Part shown: piece by piece, positions 26,957 to 39,415 of the stretch
How positions within the stretch are numbered: position 1 is the stretch's first letter
How the letters are laid out: each line of letters begins with the position of its first letter
Source of the DNA: Polychytrium aggregatum
Lineage: Eukaryota; Chytridiomycota; Chytridiomycetes; Polychytriales
NCBI RefSeq assembly: GCF_025602895.1
Contig: NW_026516261.1
Span: 186,001-250,000, forward strand
Direction of reading: 5' to 3'
DNA length: 64,000 nucleotides
The notes under the pieces: model-generated
Database searches by the model: none
Told to the model about the DNA's origin: nothing
What the model saw: only the letters and a program-made list of their open reading frames with translations
Made by a program: the position numbers and the translations under genes

Positions 26957-28145
26957 ATGTCCACTCACACTGATGCTCAACACGAGCGACTCACATTCTA
27001 CACCCGGGCCACATACACTGCCACACACAGCCTCGGGCATGGTGCGATTGCAGCGCTGCTCCGCCACACCAGGGAACCAAGTCCCTGTCGTTCAGGGACG
27101 TTTTGGCGGGTACTCCACTACTGCGCTGTCCGGGGCCACACAAAAGTCTTGCGCATCCCCAGTTCCCTCAGGCATTCCCTTGCCCTCGCATCCCGCAGTG
27201 CACCCGAACCAATGCCAGCCCCTCTCAGCCAGACCGTTCGTCCCGTCTTCCAGACCTTCGATTCCGCCGGTGTCGATGCGGTCCAGCAGCTCTTTCCGTT
27301 CCACCAAGTCGAGCATCTCGATGTCTCCGGTCTTGTGATCGTTCGCTCTGCCTGTGTGAGCACCACTGATCTGGCCAAGTTCGCTCAGCGCCTCTCCGAT
27401 CACTTTGTCGTCCGCGTGTGTGTCCCGCTTCAGGCCGATCTCGATGGCGAGTTCCCCGATCGCCCGTGGGTCGTCCACTCGATCGAGGAGCGCAACGGCC
27501 TCGAGTTTGTCGAGTTCGCCCGTCCCGGCGACACCTTCAACTTTCCCGAGTACAAACGCAGCAACAGCGAGCTCCCCCAGACCCATGGGGCTCCCTTCAT
27601 TCCTGGCAGGCTGACCCACCACATTCCCGAGGCCGGTCTCGACCGTTTCCATCGCCAGTACCTCGCCAAGTACTTGCAGGGCTACCGTGTCTCCATGATC
27701 GAGCGCACCGACGCTCTCTTCAATTTCTTCATGGATCTCGATGGCAGCCAGCTTGCATCCCAGCATGCCGATGGTGCCCATGGTCTCTACAAGGCCATGT
27801 ATGACCATGTCAGCAGCACCATCAACGACGCCCCCATCGTCACCATGCGCACCACCCACGATGGCTCGAAGATCGCGGGCTGCCATTTCCATTGGCCCAA
27901 TCTGCAGATCACTCCCGACAATGCCAAGCACGTGATCGATCGCCTCAAGGCTGGTGCTCCTTCCTCTGTCCCCGACACCTTCTTTGACTCGAGCGTCTAT
28001 CGTTCGGGTCTGCGTATGCTGCATTCCTGGAAGCAGCGCAAGGAGTCCGACACCAGCTTCAACGAGCATTACCACATTGCCCAATGGGACTACGCTGATC
28101 ACCAATGGGTCAGACGTCCCGGTGCCGCCTTCACCGTTGCCGACC
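26957..28145 (+). pseudogene. AEP primase (D5/PrimPol-like clade), N-terminal part, cut by A3
   Basis: The frame is open from ATG 26957 (or Met at 27213, since the first 85 residues look non-conserved) to the A3 LTR at 28146, 396 codons. Three motifs of archaeo-eukaryotic primases appear in order. Motif I is Phe-Phe-Met-Asp260-Leu-Asp262. Motif II is Gly-Cys-His310-Phe-His followed by Trp-Pro. Motif III is Phe-Asp344-Ser-Ser-Val-Tyr348 leading to Leu-Arg353-Met and Ser-Trp-Lys359. The Asp-x-x-Val-Tyr...Leu-Arg...Lys signature is that of the NCLDV-herpesvirus clade, which also includes eukaryotic PrimPol. Members with a D5-type helicase carry it C-terminal to this domain; any such part is missing here. 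The gene is broken by the LTR (flank CGACC). Confidence 0.65.
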
Positions 28146-28454
28146 TGTAACGTCCACTACTGGGACGTTGGGGCAAGACGGGGAGGGAGGGGGTACAAGA
28201 CAAGACAGGACGGGGCAGAACAGGGCGGTGCTAGGCTACTCTAGCGGACGGGTGAGCTCGGGGAGCACTTACGTTTATTCACGATAAAACCGAACTCCAG
28301 ACAAACGGGGGGAACGGGGGCAACCCGCAGGTATACCCTGCGGTGGCCTGCCTGCGGTGCGTGAAAACGCAAAGCGCAGCACAGGTCACGACCCACTGCG
28401 CCGCGCAGTACGCGCAGTACGCGCAGCACAGCGTCGGAGATACCATCTCCTACA
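28146..28454 (-). repeat. 3' LTR of A3 (309 bp)
   Basis: Full length. It supplies the apparent end of the truncated primase-like ORF. Confidence 0.97.
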
Positions 28455-28463
28455 CTCCCACAC

Positions 28464-30542
28464 TTAAGAAGGCTTCCTGCGAGGAGCCCTGCGTGTGCTC
28501 TTTATTTGGGGCTCCTCGAGGTGTTTACCGTATTTACTCAGCTCCTCGGGTGCATGGGACAAGTCCTCCAGTGTTTGCCATGTGTTGCCCGAGTGTGGGT
28601 AACCAACCCACTTGACATAAAACCGAAGTGACCCATCAGCCACTTTCTTGTGCCTCACGATCCTTTCGACTTCATATTCTTGAGTATAGTATTGTCCGAG
28701 GTCGTCTTCCAGTGGTGCGTCGTCCGGGACACCTTCGTCGGCGTCGGGGAACTGTGCTGGACTGCGGGTCGTGTGGCGACGCAGCTTGGACACATGGAAG
28801 ACAGGATGGAGCTTGCTTCCAGGTGGCAAGTCCAACAGGTAGTTGAGGGGACTGGGTCGGGCCGCTATCTTGAACGGTCCTCGGTACTTGGGCAACAACT
28901 TCTTTGACTGGGCTTCGGGGACCTTGATGTTGTCGGCGTCCAGGTAGACAAGGTCTCCAACTTCAAAGGAGACATCCTGGTGTCGGCGGTCGTAGTACTT
29001 CGCCATCACTTGTTGCGCATCCGTGAGCGCGTCGGCGATCATCTTGTGTCGGACTTGATGATCTTTGACAAAGGCACTTGGTTTGGGAGGCAATCCAGCC
29101 GTGGACTCGGTCAGTGTCAAGGAGGTGGGAACATCAGGCTGGAATCCGTAGAGCGCCTCAAAGGGGCTCAAGCCAGTTGTGCTCGACTTGGCGGTGTTGT
29201 ATGCAAACTCTGCATGACTCAGCTGTATGTCCCAGTCGTCTTGGCTGGTCGAGGCGTATGTCCTCAGGTATTGCTCGAGGGTGCGGATCGTCCGCTCGGA
29301 CTGTCCATCCGTTTGTTGGTGGTGCGAGGTTGACATGTTCAGCTTGGTGCCGAGATGGTCGAACAGACTTGTCCAAAACAAGGAGGTGAATCGGGGGTCT
29401 CGATCACTGACGATGGACTTTGGGAGGCCGTGGTGCTTGAACACATGCTTGAAGAACAGCAGTGCAAGGTCAGGCGCGGAGCATGTCGTCTGGCACGGCA
29501 CAAAGTGTGCCATCTTGCTGAACCTGTCGACAAAGACAGCGATTGCATCGTGGTCCAACTTGGTCGTCGGTAGATGCGTGATGAGATCCATGGACATGCT
29601 GGTCCAGGGGCGGTCGGGAACAGGCAGGGGTTGCAGCAATCCTTGCTCTCGGGTCGTGCGTGACTTGACCATCTTGCAGGTATGGCAGGACTCGATGTAC
29701 TTCTCGACGGTGCGCTTCATTCCAGGCCAGTATGCGACTTTGGCCAGTCGGTCGTATGTCTTCTCGACTCCAAAGTGTCCAGCGAGGGGCGAGTCGTGGA
29801 CCTCTTGGAGCAACTTGGTCTTCAACGACGGAATGTCCGGCACACAGACACGGCTGTCCTTCTTCAGGAGGAGCAGGCCATCACGCACTGTGTACTCGGA
29901 TGATTCGTCGTCCTTGGGGAGCTTAGACACCTTTCGGAACAGTTCTCCGAACTGTTTGTCGTTGGCGATGTTGTCTCGGACAACATCCAGCATCGTGTTG
30001 TCGACACTGACAGTCGACTCGTACAGTGACGCCAATTGGTAGTCGGGGCGTCGGGACAGTGCGTCAGGCACCACATTGAGTTTGCCTTTCTGGTATACAA
30101 CCTCGTAGTTGTACTCGGCGAGGAACTCCATCCATCGCGCTTGGCGTCGGCTCAGGTTCTTCTTGGTGTCGAGGTAACGCAGTGACTGGTGGTCCGTCAC
30201 AATCTTGAAGGGCTTGGCGGTACCGTGGAGGTACACTCGGAACTTCTGCAGCGCGTAGATGATCGCAAGCTGCTCCTTCTCGTGCACGGGATAGTTGATC
30301 TCGTGTTGGGACAGTTTGCGCGACTCGAAGGCAACGGGCCTTCCCTCCTGCATCAAAACAGCTCCCACCGCAAAGTCGGAGGCGTCGGTGTGCACGGAGA
30401 CATCCGTGTTCGGGTCGAACACAGCGAGGACAGGAGCGTTCGTCAAGGCGTGCTTGAGGGTCTCGAACGCTTGGCGTTGTGGGTGGTCCCACACGAAGGG
30501 GCACTCTTTGCGGAGTAGGTCTGTGAGTGGACCGGCAGTGCG
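28464..30542 (-). pseudogene. pol: A3 Pol, 3' part (RNase H, integrase, chromodomain)
   Basis: C-terminal portion of the A Pol, separated from its N-terminal portion at 36010-37868 by A4. The break falls between RT and RNase H. Both halves remain otherwise intact; together they equal one full pol plus the 5-bp duplication. Confidence 0.95.
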
Positions 30543-30851
30543 TGTAGGAGATGGTATCTCCGACGCTGTGCTGCGCGTACTGCGCGTACTGCGCGGCGCA
30601 GTGGGTCGTGACCTGTGCTGCGCTTTGCGTTTTCACGCACCGCAGGCAGGCCACCGCAGGGTATACCTGCGGGTTGCCCCCGTTCCCCCCGTTTGTCTGG
30701 AGTTCGGTTTTATCGTGAATAAACGTAAGTGCTCCCCGAGCTCACCCGTCCGCTAGAGTAGCCTAGCACCGCCCTGTTCTGCCCCGTCCTGTCTTGTCTT
30801 GTACCCCCTCCCTCCCCGTCTTGCCCCAACGTCCCAGTAGTGGACGTTACA
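30543..30851 (+). repeat. 5' LTR of A4
   Basis: 309 bp, full length, starting directly after the GTGCG duplication. Confidence 0.97.
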
Positions 30852-30973
30852 TGGTAGCATCGGAAATCCTCGTCTTGTTTTCGTCCTGTTTGTCCTCTTT
30901 CTAGATCCTCAAGCTGGATCCCGCCTCTCTTGCCGACCGACTCTCCTCTCTGTCCCTGGAGCCTGCCCCTGCC

Positions 30974-31795
30974 ATGAGCAACCCCCGCCCACTTCCGGAA
31001 GCCTTCCTCAAGACCTTCCGTGCCCCAGTGTTTACTGGGAAGAGCCGCTCCTCCTCGGTGGAGGACTGGCTGCAGCAACTCGAGGACTACCTCGATGCTG
31101 CCCAAGTCGCCCCCACCCACCACATCGTCGCCGCCAAGCTCTGCTTAAAGGACCAGGCGTACCGTTGGTACCGCCGCCAAGGGTTCGACGAGCAGAGCGA
31201 AGGTGTGTTTGACGACTTCAAGGACCGCCTCCGTCGCCGCTTCGGCAGCCCCAATGCTGAACTCATTGCCCGTGACAAGCTATACTCTCTCGTGCAGCGT
31301 GGTTCTGTGACCCGCTACATCGAGGAGTTTGAAGACCTCTCCTCCCAGATTGAGGAGCTGGGCTCTGCTGATGCGATGTACCTCTTCCAGAAGGGCCTCA
31401 AGCCCAAGATCAGAGAGTACATCGCCAGCAACCCTGATGCCCGCAAGTCCCTGGACGTGATGATGGACGTTGCCGAGAACCTCGACAACGTCCAGTACCA
31501 TGGCCGCCAGTTCTACCCGCAGCTGGCAGGCGGCCATCGGTCTCATCACGTCCCAGCCCGTCCGCCTCGCCCGGCCCCGCCCGCAAGACCCATGCCTGAG
31601 CCCATGGACGTTGACGTCAACGCCATGGAGGCTCGTGGCCCTCCCCGCTCCCGGTTCCAGCAAGCTGCCACTGTCTCCCCCAAGGACAGACAGAAGCAGG
31701 AGGACCTCCGCCATGGTTCCTGCTTCTTCTGTCACCGACCGGGACACCAGGCCAAGGAGTGCCCCATGAAGTCGGGAAACGGCCGACCCTACTAG
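30974..31795 (+). CDS. gag: A4 Gag (273 aa)
   Basis: Same protein as A2 Gag. Intact. Confidence 0.95.
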   Translation: MSNPRPLPEAFLKTFRAPVFTGKSRSSSVEDWLQQLEDYLDAAQVAPTHHIVAAKLCLKDQAYRWYRRQGFDEQSEGVFDDFKDRLRRRFGSPNAELIARDKLYSLVQRGSVTRYIEEFEDLSSQIEELGSADAMYLFQKGLKPKIREYIASNPDARKSLDVMMDVAENLDNVQYHGRQFYPQLAGGHRSHHVPARPPRPAPPARPMPEPMDVDVNAMEARGPPRSRFQQAATVSPKDRQKQEDLRHGSCFFCHRPGHQAKECPMKSGNGRPY

Positions 31796-34700
31796 GTGGC
31801 TCTGGAGCCCTAGTAGGAGACCAACGCCGTGGATTGCTCAATGCAGTCCACGCGTCTCCAGAGGAAGTTCACCTCGCCCCCTCCCCCGAAGGAGAAACAA
31901 ACCAAGTGTTGTGCGTCGTGCGAGAGGTGCATGGTGGCGCAAGCCGCCTGCCTCTCCACGAACGTGAAGAGAAAACCAAAATTGAAAACCAAAACAAAAA
32001 AGAAAATCAAGAACCCTTGAGGGACAGGACCGCCTGTGCCCTCACCCCTGTCAAGTCGTGTGTGTCGGATGCTTCCGACATGTGTCCGCAAGCCGTGGAC
32101 GTCGTGTGCAATGGCGTGCTGACGCCGCAGGCCCCCGCAATGGCCGAACCCTATCCAAAATGTCCGAGTGGCCGTGATGAAGCCAACCAAGACCAAGTGT
32201 CGCCCGTTCCCCCAAGTCAAGTCATGGTGCAGGAGGCTGTGCAGGAGGACCATGAAGAGTCCCTGCTGTACCTCCCTGCCACCGTCCAAGGTCACACCGT
32301 CCGAATGATGGTGGACTCTGGAGCAAGCTGCAACTTTGTCAGCAGACGCTTGCTCCAGGAGCTCAACATACATGCAACCAAGAAGAAGTCGCCGATGAGT
32401 GTGGCGCTTGCAGACGATCGTGTGCAGCAGTGCACACACCAAGTGGTCCTGCGAGTGGCCCTCCATCCCAAGTACCATCCTGTCCTGTTGTTCCAAGTGA
32501 TCGACACCAAGTTCGATGCCATCCTCGGCATGAGCTGGCTTGCTCGTGCCGAGCCGACTCCAGTCGTCGACTGGAAAGGCCGCACTGTCCGTGTTGGCCC
32601 TGACATTGTCCTGCAGGGCATGGCCTCACCCAACATGCCACCTCTCCTCTCAGCCATGCAATTCAAGAGGCTGATCAAGAAGGACACGTCGTTCCTCTGT
32701 GTCGTGCGTGAGGTCGACGACACCGACCAAGCCGGTCCCGGTCCCCCGCCTGTGGTGACCAAGCTGCTCGACGAGTACAAGGACGTATTCCCCGACCAGT
32801 TGCCACAATGCCTGCCACCCCAACGCACCGTCGATCATCGCATCGACATCGAACCAGGCTCGTCGCCTCCGTCAAGACCGACGTACCAACTGTCGCTGAC
32901 GGAGATGGACGAACTCAAGCGCCAGTTGGATGACCTCCTCGCCCATGGGTTCATCCGCCCGAGCCAGTCACCGTATGGTGCACCAGTGCTCTTTGTCAAG
33001 AAGAAAGAAGGTGATCTCAGGATGTGCGTCGACTATCGCGCACTAAACAAACAGACCATCAAGAACACCTACCCGTTGCCCAGGATCGACGAGTTGATGG
33101 ATCGTCTGAGTGGAGCAAAGGTCTTTAGCAAGATAGACCTCCGCTCAGGCTACCATCAGATCCGCATCCACGAGGATGATGTCCACAAGACCGCCTTCAG
33201 GACTCGCTACGGACTGTACGAGTTCCTAGTGCTGCCGTTCGGATTGACGAACGCACCTGCCACGTTCATGCAGCTGATGAACGATGTGTTCCGCCAAGAG
33301 CTCGACAACTCTGTCATCGTGTACCTGGATGATATCCTTGTGTACAGCAAGGATGAAGCGACCCATGAAGGTCATGTCGCCCGCGTGCTGGCCAAGCTAC
33401 GCGAGCACAAGTTGTATGCCAAACTGTCCAAGTGTGAGTTCTTCAAGAATCAAGTCCCGTTCCTGGGACACGTTGTCTCAGGAAGAGGAATCGAAGTCGA
33501 CCCCGCCAAGGTCAAGTCTGTGGTCGAGTGGCCGCCGCTCGCATGCGTCTCTGACGTGCAGTCGTTTCTCGGTCTCGTCAACTACTACCGCCGATTCATC
33601 CCCGATCTGGCGCGCACTGCCGGTCCACTCACAGACCTACTCCGCAAAGAGTGCCCCTTCGTGTGGGACCACCCACAACGCCAAGCGTTCGAGACCCTCA
33701 AGCACGCCTTGACGAACGCTCCTGTCCTCGCTGTGTTCGACCCGAACACGGATGTCTCCGTGCACACCGACGCCTCCGACTTTGCGGTGGGAGCTGTTTT
33801 GATGCAGGAGGGAAGGCCCGTTGCCTTCGAGTCGCGCAAACTGTCCCAACACGAGATCAACTATCCCGTGCACGAGAAGGAGCAGCTTGCGATCATCTAC
33901 GCGCTGCAGAAGTTCCGAGTGTACCTCCACGGTACCGCCAAGCCCTTCAAGATTGTGACGGACCACCAGTCACTGCGTTACCTCGACACCAAGAAGAACC
34001 TGAGCCGACGCCAAGCGCGATGGATGGAGTTCCTCGCCGAGTACAACTACGAGGTTGTATACCAGAAAGGCAAACTCAATGTGGTGCCTGACGCACTGTC
34101 CCGACGCCCCGACTACCAATTGGCGTCACTGTACGAGTCGACTGTCAGTGTCGACAACACGATGCTGGATGTTGTCCGAGACAACATCGCCAACGACAAA
34201 CAGTTCGGAGAACTGTTCCGAAAGGTGTCTAAGCTCCCCAAGGACGACGAATCATCCGAGTACACAGTGCGTGATGGCCTGCTCCTCCTGAAGAAGGACA
34301 GCCGTGTCTGTGTGCCGGACATTCCGTCGTTGAAGACCAAGTTGCTCCAAGAGGTCCACGACTCGCCCCTCGCTGGACACTTTGGAGTCGAGAAGACATA
34401 CGACCGACTGGCCAAAGTCGCATACTGGCCTGGAATGAAGCGCACCGTCGAGAAGTACATCGAGTCCTGCCATACCTGCAAGATGGTCAAGTCACGCACG
34501 ACCCGAGAGCAAGGATTGCTGCAACCCCTGCCTGTTCCCGACCGCCCCTGGACCAGCATGTCCATGGATCTCATCACGCATCTACCGACGACCAAGTTGG
34601 ACCACGATGCAATCGCTGTCTTTGTCGACAGGTTCAGCAAGATGGCACACTTTGTGCCGTGCCAGACGACATGCTCCGCGCCTGACCTTGCACTGCTGTT

Positions 34701-35691
34701 CTTCAAGCATGTGTTCAAGCACCACGGCCTCCCAAAGTCCATCGTCAGTGATCGAGACCCCCGATTCACCTCCTTGTTTTGGACAAGTCTGTTCGACCAT
34801 CTCGGCACCAAGCTGAACATGTCAACCTCGCACCACCAACAAACGGATGGACAGTCCGAGCGGACGATCCGCACCCTCGAGCAATACCTGAGGACATACG
34901 CCTCGACCAGCCAAGACGACTGGGACATACAGCTGAGTCATGCAGAGTTTGCATACAACACCGCCAAGTCGAGCACAACTGGCTTGAGCCCCTTTGAGGC
35001 GCTCTACGGATTCCAGCCTGATGTTCCCACCTCCTTGACACTGACCGAGTCCACGGCTGGATTGCCTCCCAAACCAAGTGCCTTTGTCAAAGATCATCAA
35101 GTCCGACACAAGATGATCGCCGACGCGCTCACGGATGCGCAACAAGTGATGGCGAAGTACTACGACCGCCGACACCAGGATGTCTCCTTTGAAGTTGGAG
35201 ACCTTGTCTACCTGGACGCCGACAACATCAAGGTCCCCGAAGCCCAGTCAAAGAAGTTGTTGCCCAAGTACCGAGGACCGTTCAAGATAGCGGCCCGACC
35301 CAGTCCCCTCAACTACCTGTTGGACTTGCCACCTGGAAGCAAGCTCCATCCTGTCTTCCATGTGTCCAAGCTGCGTCGCCACACGACCCGCAGTCCAGCA
35401 CAGTTCCCCGACGCCGACGAAGGTGTCCCGGACGACGCACCACTGGAAGACGACCTCGGACAATACTATACTCAAGAATATGAAGTCGAAAGGATCGTGA
35501 GGCACAAGAAAGTGGCTGATGGGTCACTTCGGTTTTATGTCAAGTGGGTTGGTTACCCACACTCGGGCAACACATGGCAAACACTGGAGGACTTGTCCCA
35601 TGCACCCGAGGAGCTGAGTAAATACGGTAAACACCTCGAGGAGCCCCAAATAAAGAGCACACGCAGGGCTCCTCGCAGGAAGCCTTCTTAA
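31759..35691 (+). CDS. pol: A4 Pol (1,310 codons)
   Basis: Same translation as A2 Pol, all catalytic residues present. With both LTRs intact, this is a candidate autonomous copy. Confidence 0.95.
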   Translation: MPHEVGKRPTLLGGSGALVGDQRRGLLNAVHASPEEVHLAPSPEGETNQVLCVVREVHGGASRLPLHEREEKTKIENQNKKENQEPLRDRTACALTPVKSCVSDASDMCPQAVDVVCNGVLTPQAPAMAEPYPKCPSGRDEANQDQVSPVPPSQVMVQEAVQEDHEESLLYLPATVQGHTVRMMVDSGASCNFVSRRLLQELNIHATKKKSPMSVALADDRVQQCTHQVVLRVALHPKYHPVLLFQVIDTKFDAILGMSWLARAEPTPVVDWKGRTVRVGPDIVLQGMASPNMPPLLSAMQFKRLIKKDTSFLCVVREVDDTDQAGPGPPPVVTKLLDEYKDVFPDQLPQCLPPQRTVDHRIDIEPGSSPPSRPTYQLSLTEMDELKRQLDDLLAHGFIRPSQSPYGAPVLFVKKKEGDLRMCVDYRALNKQTIKNTYPLPRIDELMDRLSGAKVFSKIDLRSGYHQIRIHEDDVHKTAFRTRYGLYEFLVLPFGLTNAPATFMQLMNDVFRQELDNSVIVYLDDILVYSKDEATHEGHVARVLAKLREHKLYAKLSKCEFFKNQVPFLGHVVSGRGIEVDPAKVKSVVEWPPLACVSDVQSFLGLVNYYRRFIPDLARTAGPLTDLLRKECPFVWDHPQRQAFETLKHALTNAPVLAVFDPNTDVSVHTDASDFAVGAVLMQEGRPVAFESRKLSQHEINYPVHEKEQLAIIYALQKFRVYLHGTAKPFKIVTDHQSLRYLDTKKNLSRRQARWMEFLAEYNYEVVYQKGKLNVVPDALSRRPDYQLASLYESTVSVDNTMLDVVRDNIANDKQFGELFRKVSKLPKDDESSEYTVRDGLLLLKKDSRVCVPDIPSLKTKLLQEVHDSPLAGHFGVEKTYDRLAKVAYWPGMKRTVEKYIESCHTCKMVKSRTTREQGLLQPLPVPDRPWTSMSMDLITHLPTTKLDHDAIAVFVDRFSKMAHFVPCQTTCSAPDLALLFFKHVFKHHGLPKSIVSDRDPRFTSLFWTSLFDHLGTKLNMSTSHHQQTDGQSERTIRTLEQYLRTYASTSQDDWDIQLSHAEFAYNTAKSSTTGLSPFEALYGFQPDVPTSLTLTESTAGLPPKPSAFVKDHQVRHKMIADALTDAQQVMAKYYDRRHQDVSFEVGDLVYLDADNIKVPEAQSKKLLPKYRGPFKIAARPSPLNYLLDLPPGSKLHPVFHVSKLRRHTTRSPAQFPDADEGVPDDAPLEDDLGQYYTQEYEVERIVRHKKVADGSLRFYVKWVGYPHSGNTWQTLEDLSHAPEELSKYGKHLEEPQIKSTRRAPRRKPS

Positions 35692-35700
35692 GTGTGGGAG

Positions 35701-36009
35701 TGTAGGAGATGGTATCTCCGACGCTGTGCTGCGCGTACTGCGCGTACTGCGCGGCGCAGTGGGTCGTGACCTGTGCTGCGCTTTGCGTTTTCACGCACCG
35801 CAGGCAGGCCACCGCAGGGTATACCTGCGGGTTGCCCCCGTTCCCCCCGTTTGTCTGGAGTTCGGTTTTATCGTGAATAAACGTAAGTGCTCCCCGAGCT
35901 CACCCGTCCGCTAGAGTAGCCTAGCACCGCCCTGTTCTGCCCCGTCCTGTCTTGTCTTGTACCCCCTCCCTCCCCGTCTTGCCCCAACGTCCCAGTAGTG
36001 GACGTTACA
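35701..36009 (+). repeat. 3' LTR of A4
   Basis: 309 bp, followed by the second GTGCG. Confidence 0.97.
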
Positions 36010-37868
36010 GTGCGCGCCAGATCGGGGATGAATCGGCGGTAGTAGTTGACGAGACCGAGAAACGACTGCACGTCAGAGACGCATGCGAGCGGCGGCCACT
36101 CGACCACAGACTTGACCTTGGCGGGGTCGACTTCGATTCCTCTTCCTGAGACAACGTGTCCCAGGAACGGGACTTGATTCTTGAAGAACTCACACTTGGA
36201 CAGTTTGGCATACAACTTGTGCTCGCGTAGCTTGGCCAGCACGCGGGCGACATGACCTTCATGGGTCGCTTCATCCTTGCTGTACACAAGGATATCATCC
36301 AGGTACACGATGACAGAGTTGTCGAGCTCTTGGCGGAACACATCGTTCATCAGCTGCATGAACGTGGCAGGTGCGTTCGTCAATCCGAACGGCAGCACTA
36401 GGAACTCGTACAGTCCGTAGCGAGTCCTGAAGGCGGTCTTGTGGACATCATCCTCGTGGATGCGGATCTGATGGTAGCCTGAGCGGAGGTCTATCTTGCT
36501 AAAGACCTTTGCTCCACTCAGACGATCCATCAACTCGTCGATCCTGGGCAACGGGTAGGTGTTCTTGATGGTCTGTTTGTTTAGTGCGCGATAGTCGACG
36601 CACATCCTGAGATCACCTTCTTTCTTCTTGACAAAGAGCACTGGTGCACCATACGGTGACTGGCTCGGGCGGATGAACCCATGGGCGAGGAGGTCATCCA
36701 ACTGGCGCTTGAGTTCGTCCATCTCCGTCAGCGACAGTTGGTACGTCGGTCTTGACGGAGGCGACGAGCCTGGTTCGATGTCGATGCGATGATCGACGGT
36801 GCGTTGGGGTGGCAGGCATTGTGGCAACTGGTCGGGGAATACGTCCTTGTACTCGTCGAGCAGCTTGGTCACCACAGGCGGGGGACCGGGACCGGCTTGG
36901 TCGGTGTCGTCGACCTCACGCACGACACAGAGGAACGACGTGTCCTTCTTGATCAGCCTCTTGAATTGCATGGCTGAGAGGAGAGGTGGCATGTTGGGTG
37001 AGGCCATGCCCTGCAGGACAATGTCAGGGCCAACACGGACAGTGCGGCCTTTCCAGTCGACGACTGGAGTCGGCTCGGCACGAGCAAGCCAGCTCATGCC
37101 GAGGATGGCATCGAACTTGGTGTCGATCACTTGGAACAACAGGACAGGATGGTACTTGGGATGGAGGGCCACTCGCAGGACCACTTGGTGTGTGCACTGC
37201 TGCACACGATCGTCTGCAAGCGCCACACTCATCGGCGACTTCTTCTTGGTTGCATGTATGTTGAGCTCCTGGAGCAAGCGTCTGCTGACAAAGTTGCAGC
37301 TTGCTCCAGAGTCCACCATCATTCGGACGGTGTGACCTTGGACGGTGGCAGGGAGGTACAGCAGGGACTCTTCATGGTCCTCCTGCACAGCCTCCTGCAC
37401 CATGACTTGACTTGGGGGAACGGGCGACACTTGGTCTTGGTTGGCTTCATCACGGCCACTCGGACATTTTGGATAGGGTTCGGCCATTGCGGGGGCCTGC
37501 GGCGTCAGCACGCCATTGCACACGACGTCCACGGCTTGCGGACACATGTCGGAAGCATCCGACACACACGACTTGACAGGGGTGAGGGCACAGGCGGTCC
37601 TGTCCCTCAAGGGTTCTTGATTTTCTTTTTTGTTTTGGTTTTCAATTTTGGTTTTCTCTTCACGTTCGTGGAGAGGCAGGCGGCTTGCGCCACCATGCAC
37701 CTCTCGCACGACGCACAACACTTGGTTTGTTTCTCCTTCGGGGGAGGGGGCGAGGTGAACTTCCTCTGGAGACGCGTGGACTGCATTGAGCAATCCACGG
37801 CGTTGGTCTCCTACTAGGGCTCCAGAGCCACCTAGTAGGGTCGGCCGTTTCCCGACTTCATGGGGCAC
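36010..37868 (-). pseudogene. pol: A3 Pol, 5' part (protease, RT)
   Basis: N-terminal portion of A3 Pol from the frameshift overlap through RT. An ATG-less GTG-initiated frame as in A2. At its 3' side it reads into the A4 3' LTR. Confidence 0.95.
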
Positions 37869-38653
37869 TCCTTGGCCTGGTGTCCCGGTCGGTGACAGAA
37901 GAAGCAGGAACCATGGCGGAGGTCCTCCTGCTTCTGTCTGTCCTTGGGGGAGACAGTGGCAGCTTGCTGGAACCGGGAGCGGGGAGGGCCACGAGCCTCC
38001 ATGGCGTTGACGTCAACGTCCATGGGCTCAGGCATGGGTCTTGCGGGCGGGGCCGGGCGAGGCGGACGGGCTGGGACGTGATGAGACCGATGGCCGCCTG
38101 CCAGCTGCGGGTAGAACTGGCGGCCATGGTACTGGACGTTGTCGAGGTTCTCGGCAACGTCCATCATCACGTCCAGGGACTTGCGGGCATCAGGGTTGCT
38201 GGCGATGTACTCTCTGATCTTGGGCTTGAGGCCCTTCTGGAAGAGGTACATCGCATCAGCAGAGCCCAGCTCCTCAATCTGGGAGGAGAGGTCTTCAAAC
38301 TCCTCGATGTAGCGGGTCACAGAACCACGCTGCACGAGAGAGTATAGCTTGTCACGGGCAATGAGTTCAGCATTGGGGCTGCCGAAGCGGCGACGGAGGC
38401 GGTCCTTGAAGTCGTCAAACACACCTTCGCTCTGCTCGTCGAACCCTTGGCGGCGGTACCAACGGTACGCCTGGTCCTTTAAGCAGAGCTTGGCGGCGAC
38501 GATGTGGTGGGTGGGGGCGACTTGGGCAGCATCGAGGTAGTCCTCGAGTTGCTGCAGCCAGTCCTCCACCGAGGAGGAGCGGCTCTTCCCAGTAAACACT
38601 GGGGCACGGAAGGTCTTGAGGAAGGCTTCCGGAAGTGGGCGGGGGTTGCTCAT
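37832..38653 (-). CDS. gag: A3 Gag (273 aa)
   Basis: Intact and the same as A2 Gag. Heptamer at 37847-37853; primer-binding site at 38764-38775. Confidence 0.95.
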   Translation of the reverse strand: MSNPRPLPEAFLKTFRAPVFTGKSRSSSVEDWLQQLEDYLDAAQVAPTHHIVAAKLCLKDQAYRWYRRQGFDEQSEGVFDDFKDRLRRRFGSPNAELIARDKLYSLVQRGSVTRYIEEFEDLSSQIEELGSADAMYLFQKGLKPKIREYIASNPDARKSLDVMMDVAENLDNVQYHGRQFYPQLAGGHRSHHVPARPPRPAPPARPMPEPMDVDVNAMEARGPPRSRFQQAATVSPKDRQKQEDLRHGSCFFCHRPGHQAKECPMKSGNGRPY

Positions 38654-38775
38654 GGCAGGGGCAGGCTCCAGGGACAGAGAGGAGAGTCGGTCGGCAAGAG
38701 AGGCGGGATCCAGCTTGAGGATCTAGAAAGAGGACAAACAGGACGAAAACAAGACGAGGATTTCCGATGCTACCA

Positions 38776-39084
38776 TGTAACGTCCACTACTGGGACGTTG
38801 GGGCAAGACGGGGAGGGAGGGGGTACAAGACAAGACAGGACGGGGCAGAACAGGGCGGTGCTAGGCTACTCTAGCGGACGGGTGAGCTCGGGGAGCACTT
38901 ACGTTTATTCACGATAAAACCGAACTCCAGACAAACGGGGGGAACGGGGGCAACCCGCAGGTATACCCTGCGGTGGCCTGCCTGCGGTGCGTGAAAACGC
39001 AAAGCGCAGCACAGGTCACGACCCACTGCGCCGCGCAGTACGCGCAGTACGCGCAGCACAGCGTCGGAGATACCATCTCCTACA
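38776..39084 (-). repeat. 5' LTR of A3 (309 bp)
   Basis: Full length. Abuts the CAGGC that opens the A5 LTR remainder. Confidence 0.97.
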
Positions 39085-39293
39085 CAGGCAGGCCACCGCA
39101 GGGTATACCTGCGGGTTGCCCCCGTTCCCCCCGTTTGTCTGGAGTTCGGTTTTATCGTGAATAAACGTAAGTGCTCCCCGAGCTCACCCGTCCGCTAGAG
39201 TAGCCTAGCACCGCCCTGTTCTGCCCCGTCCTGTCTTGTCTTGTACCCCCTCCCTCCCCGTCTTGCCCCAACGTCCCAGTAGTGGACGTTACA
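39085..39293 (+). repeat. 5' LTR remainder of A5 (positions 101-309)
   Basis: 209 bp. The missing first part lies inverted at 23491-23595; five bases (CAGGC) are shared by both pieces. Confidence 0.9.
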
Positions 39294-39415
39294 TGGTAGC
39301 ATCGGAAATCCTCGTCTTGTTTTCGTCCTGTTTGTCCTCTTTCTAGATCCTCAAGCTGGATCCCGCCTCTCTTGCCGACCGACTCTCCTCTCTGTCCCTG
39401 GAGCCTGCCCCTGCC

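Larger units (their letters stand above)
30543..36009 (+). mobile_element. Complete family A element, copy A4 (5,467 bp)
   Basis: Inserted into A3 pol in the opposite orientation, with perfect GTGCG duplications (30538-30542 and 36010-36014). LTRs at 30543-30851 and 35701-36009. Normal flanks make it a clean reference insertion. Confidence 0.98.
28146..39084 (-). mobile_element. Family A element, copy A3, interrupted by A4
   Basis: Two full 309-bp LTRs (28146-28454, 38776-39084), gag and pol on the minus strand. A4 splits pol at 30542/36010 with a GTGCG duplication. Outer flanks do not match: CGACC (28141-28145, in the primase-like gene) and CAGGC (39085-39089, in the A5 LTR). Confidence 0.95.

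Noticed and set aside
26883-27338. 151-codon ORF overlapping the start of the primase-like gene in another frame
   Set aside because: Low-complexity Ser/Pro/His composition and no domain; the other frame carries the primase motifs, though its first 85 residues are also uncertain.
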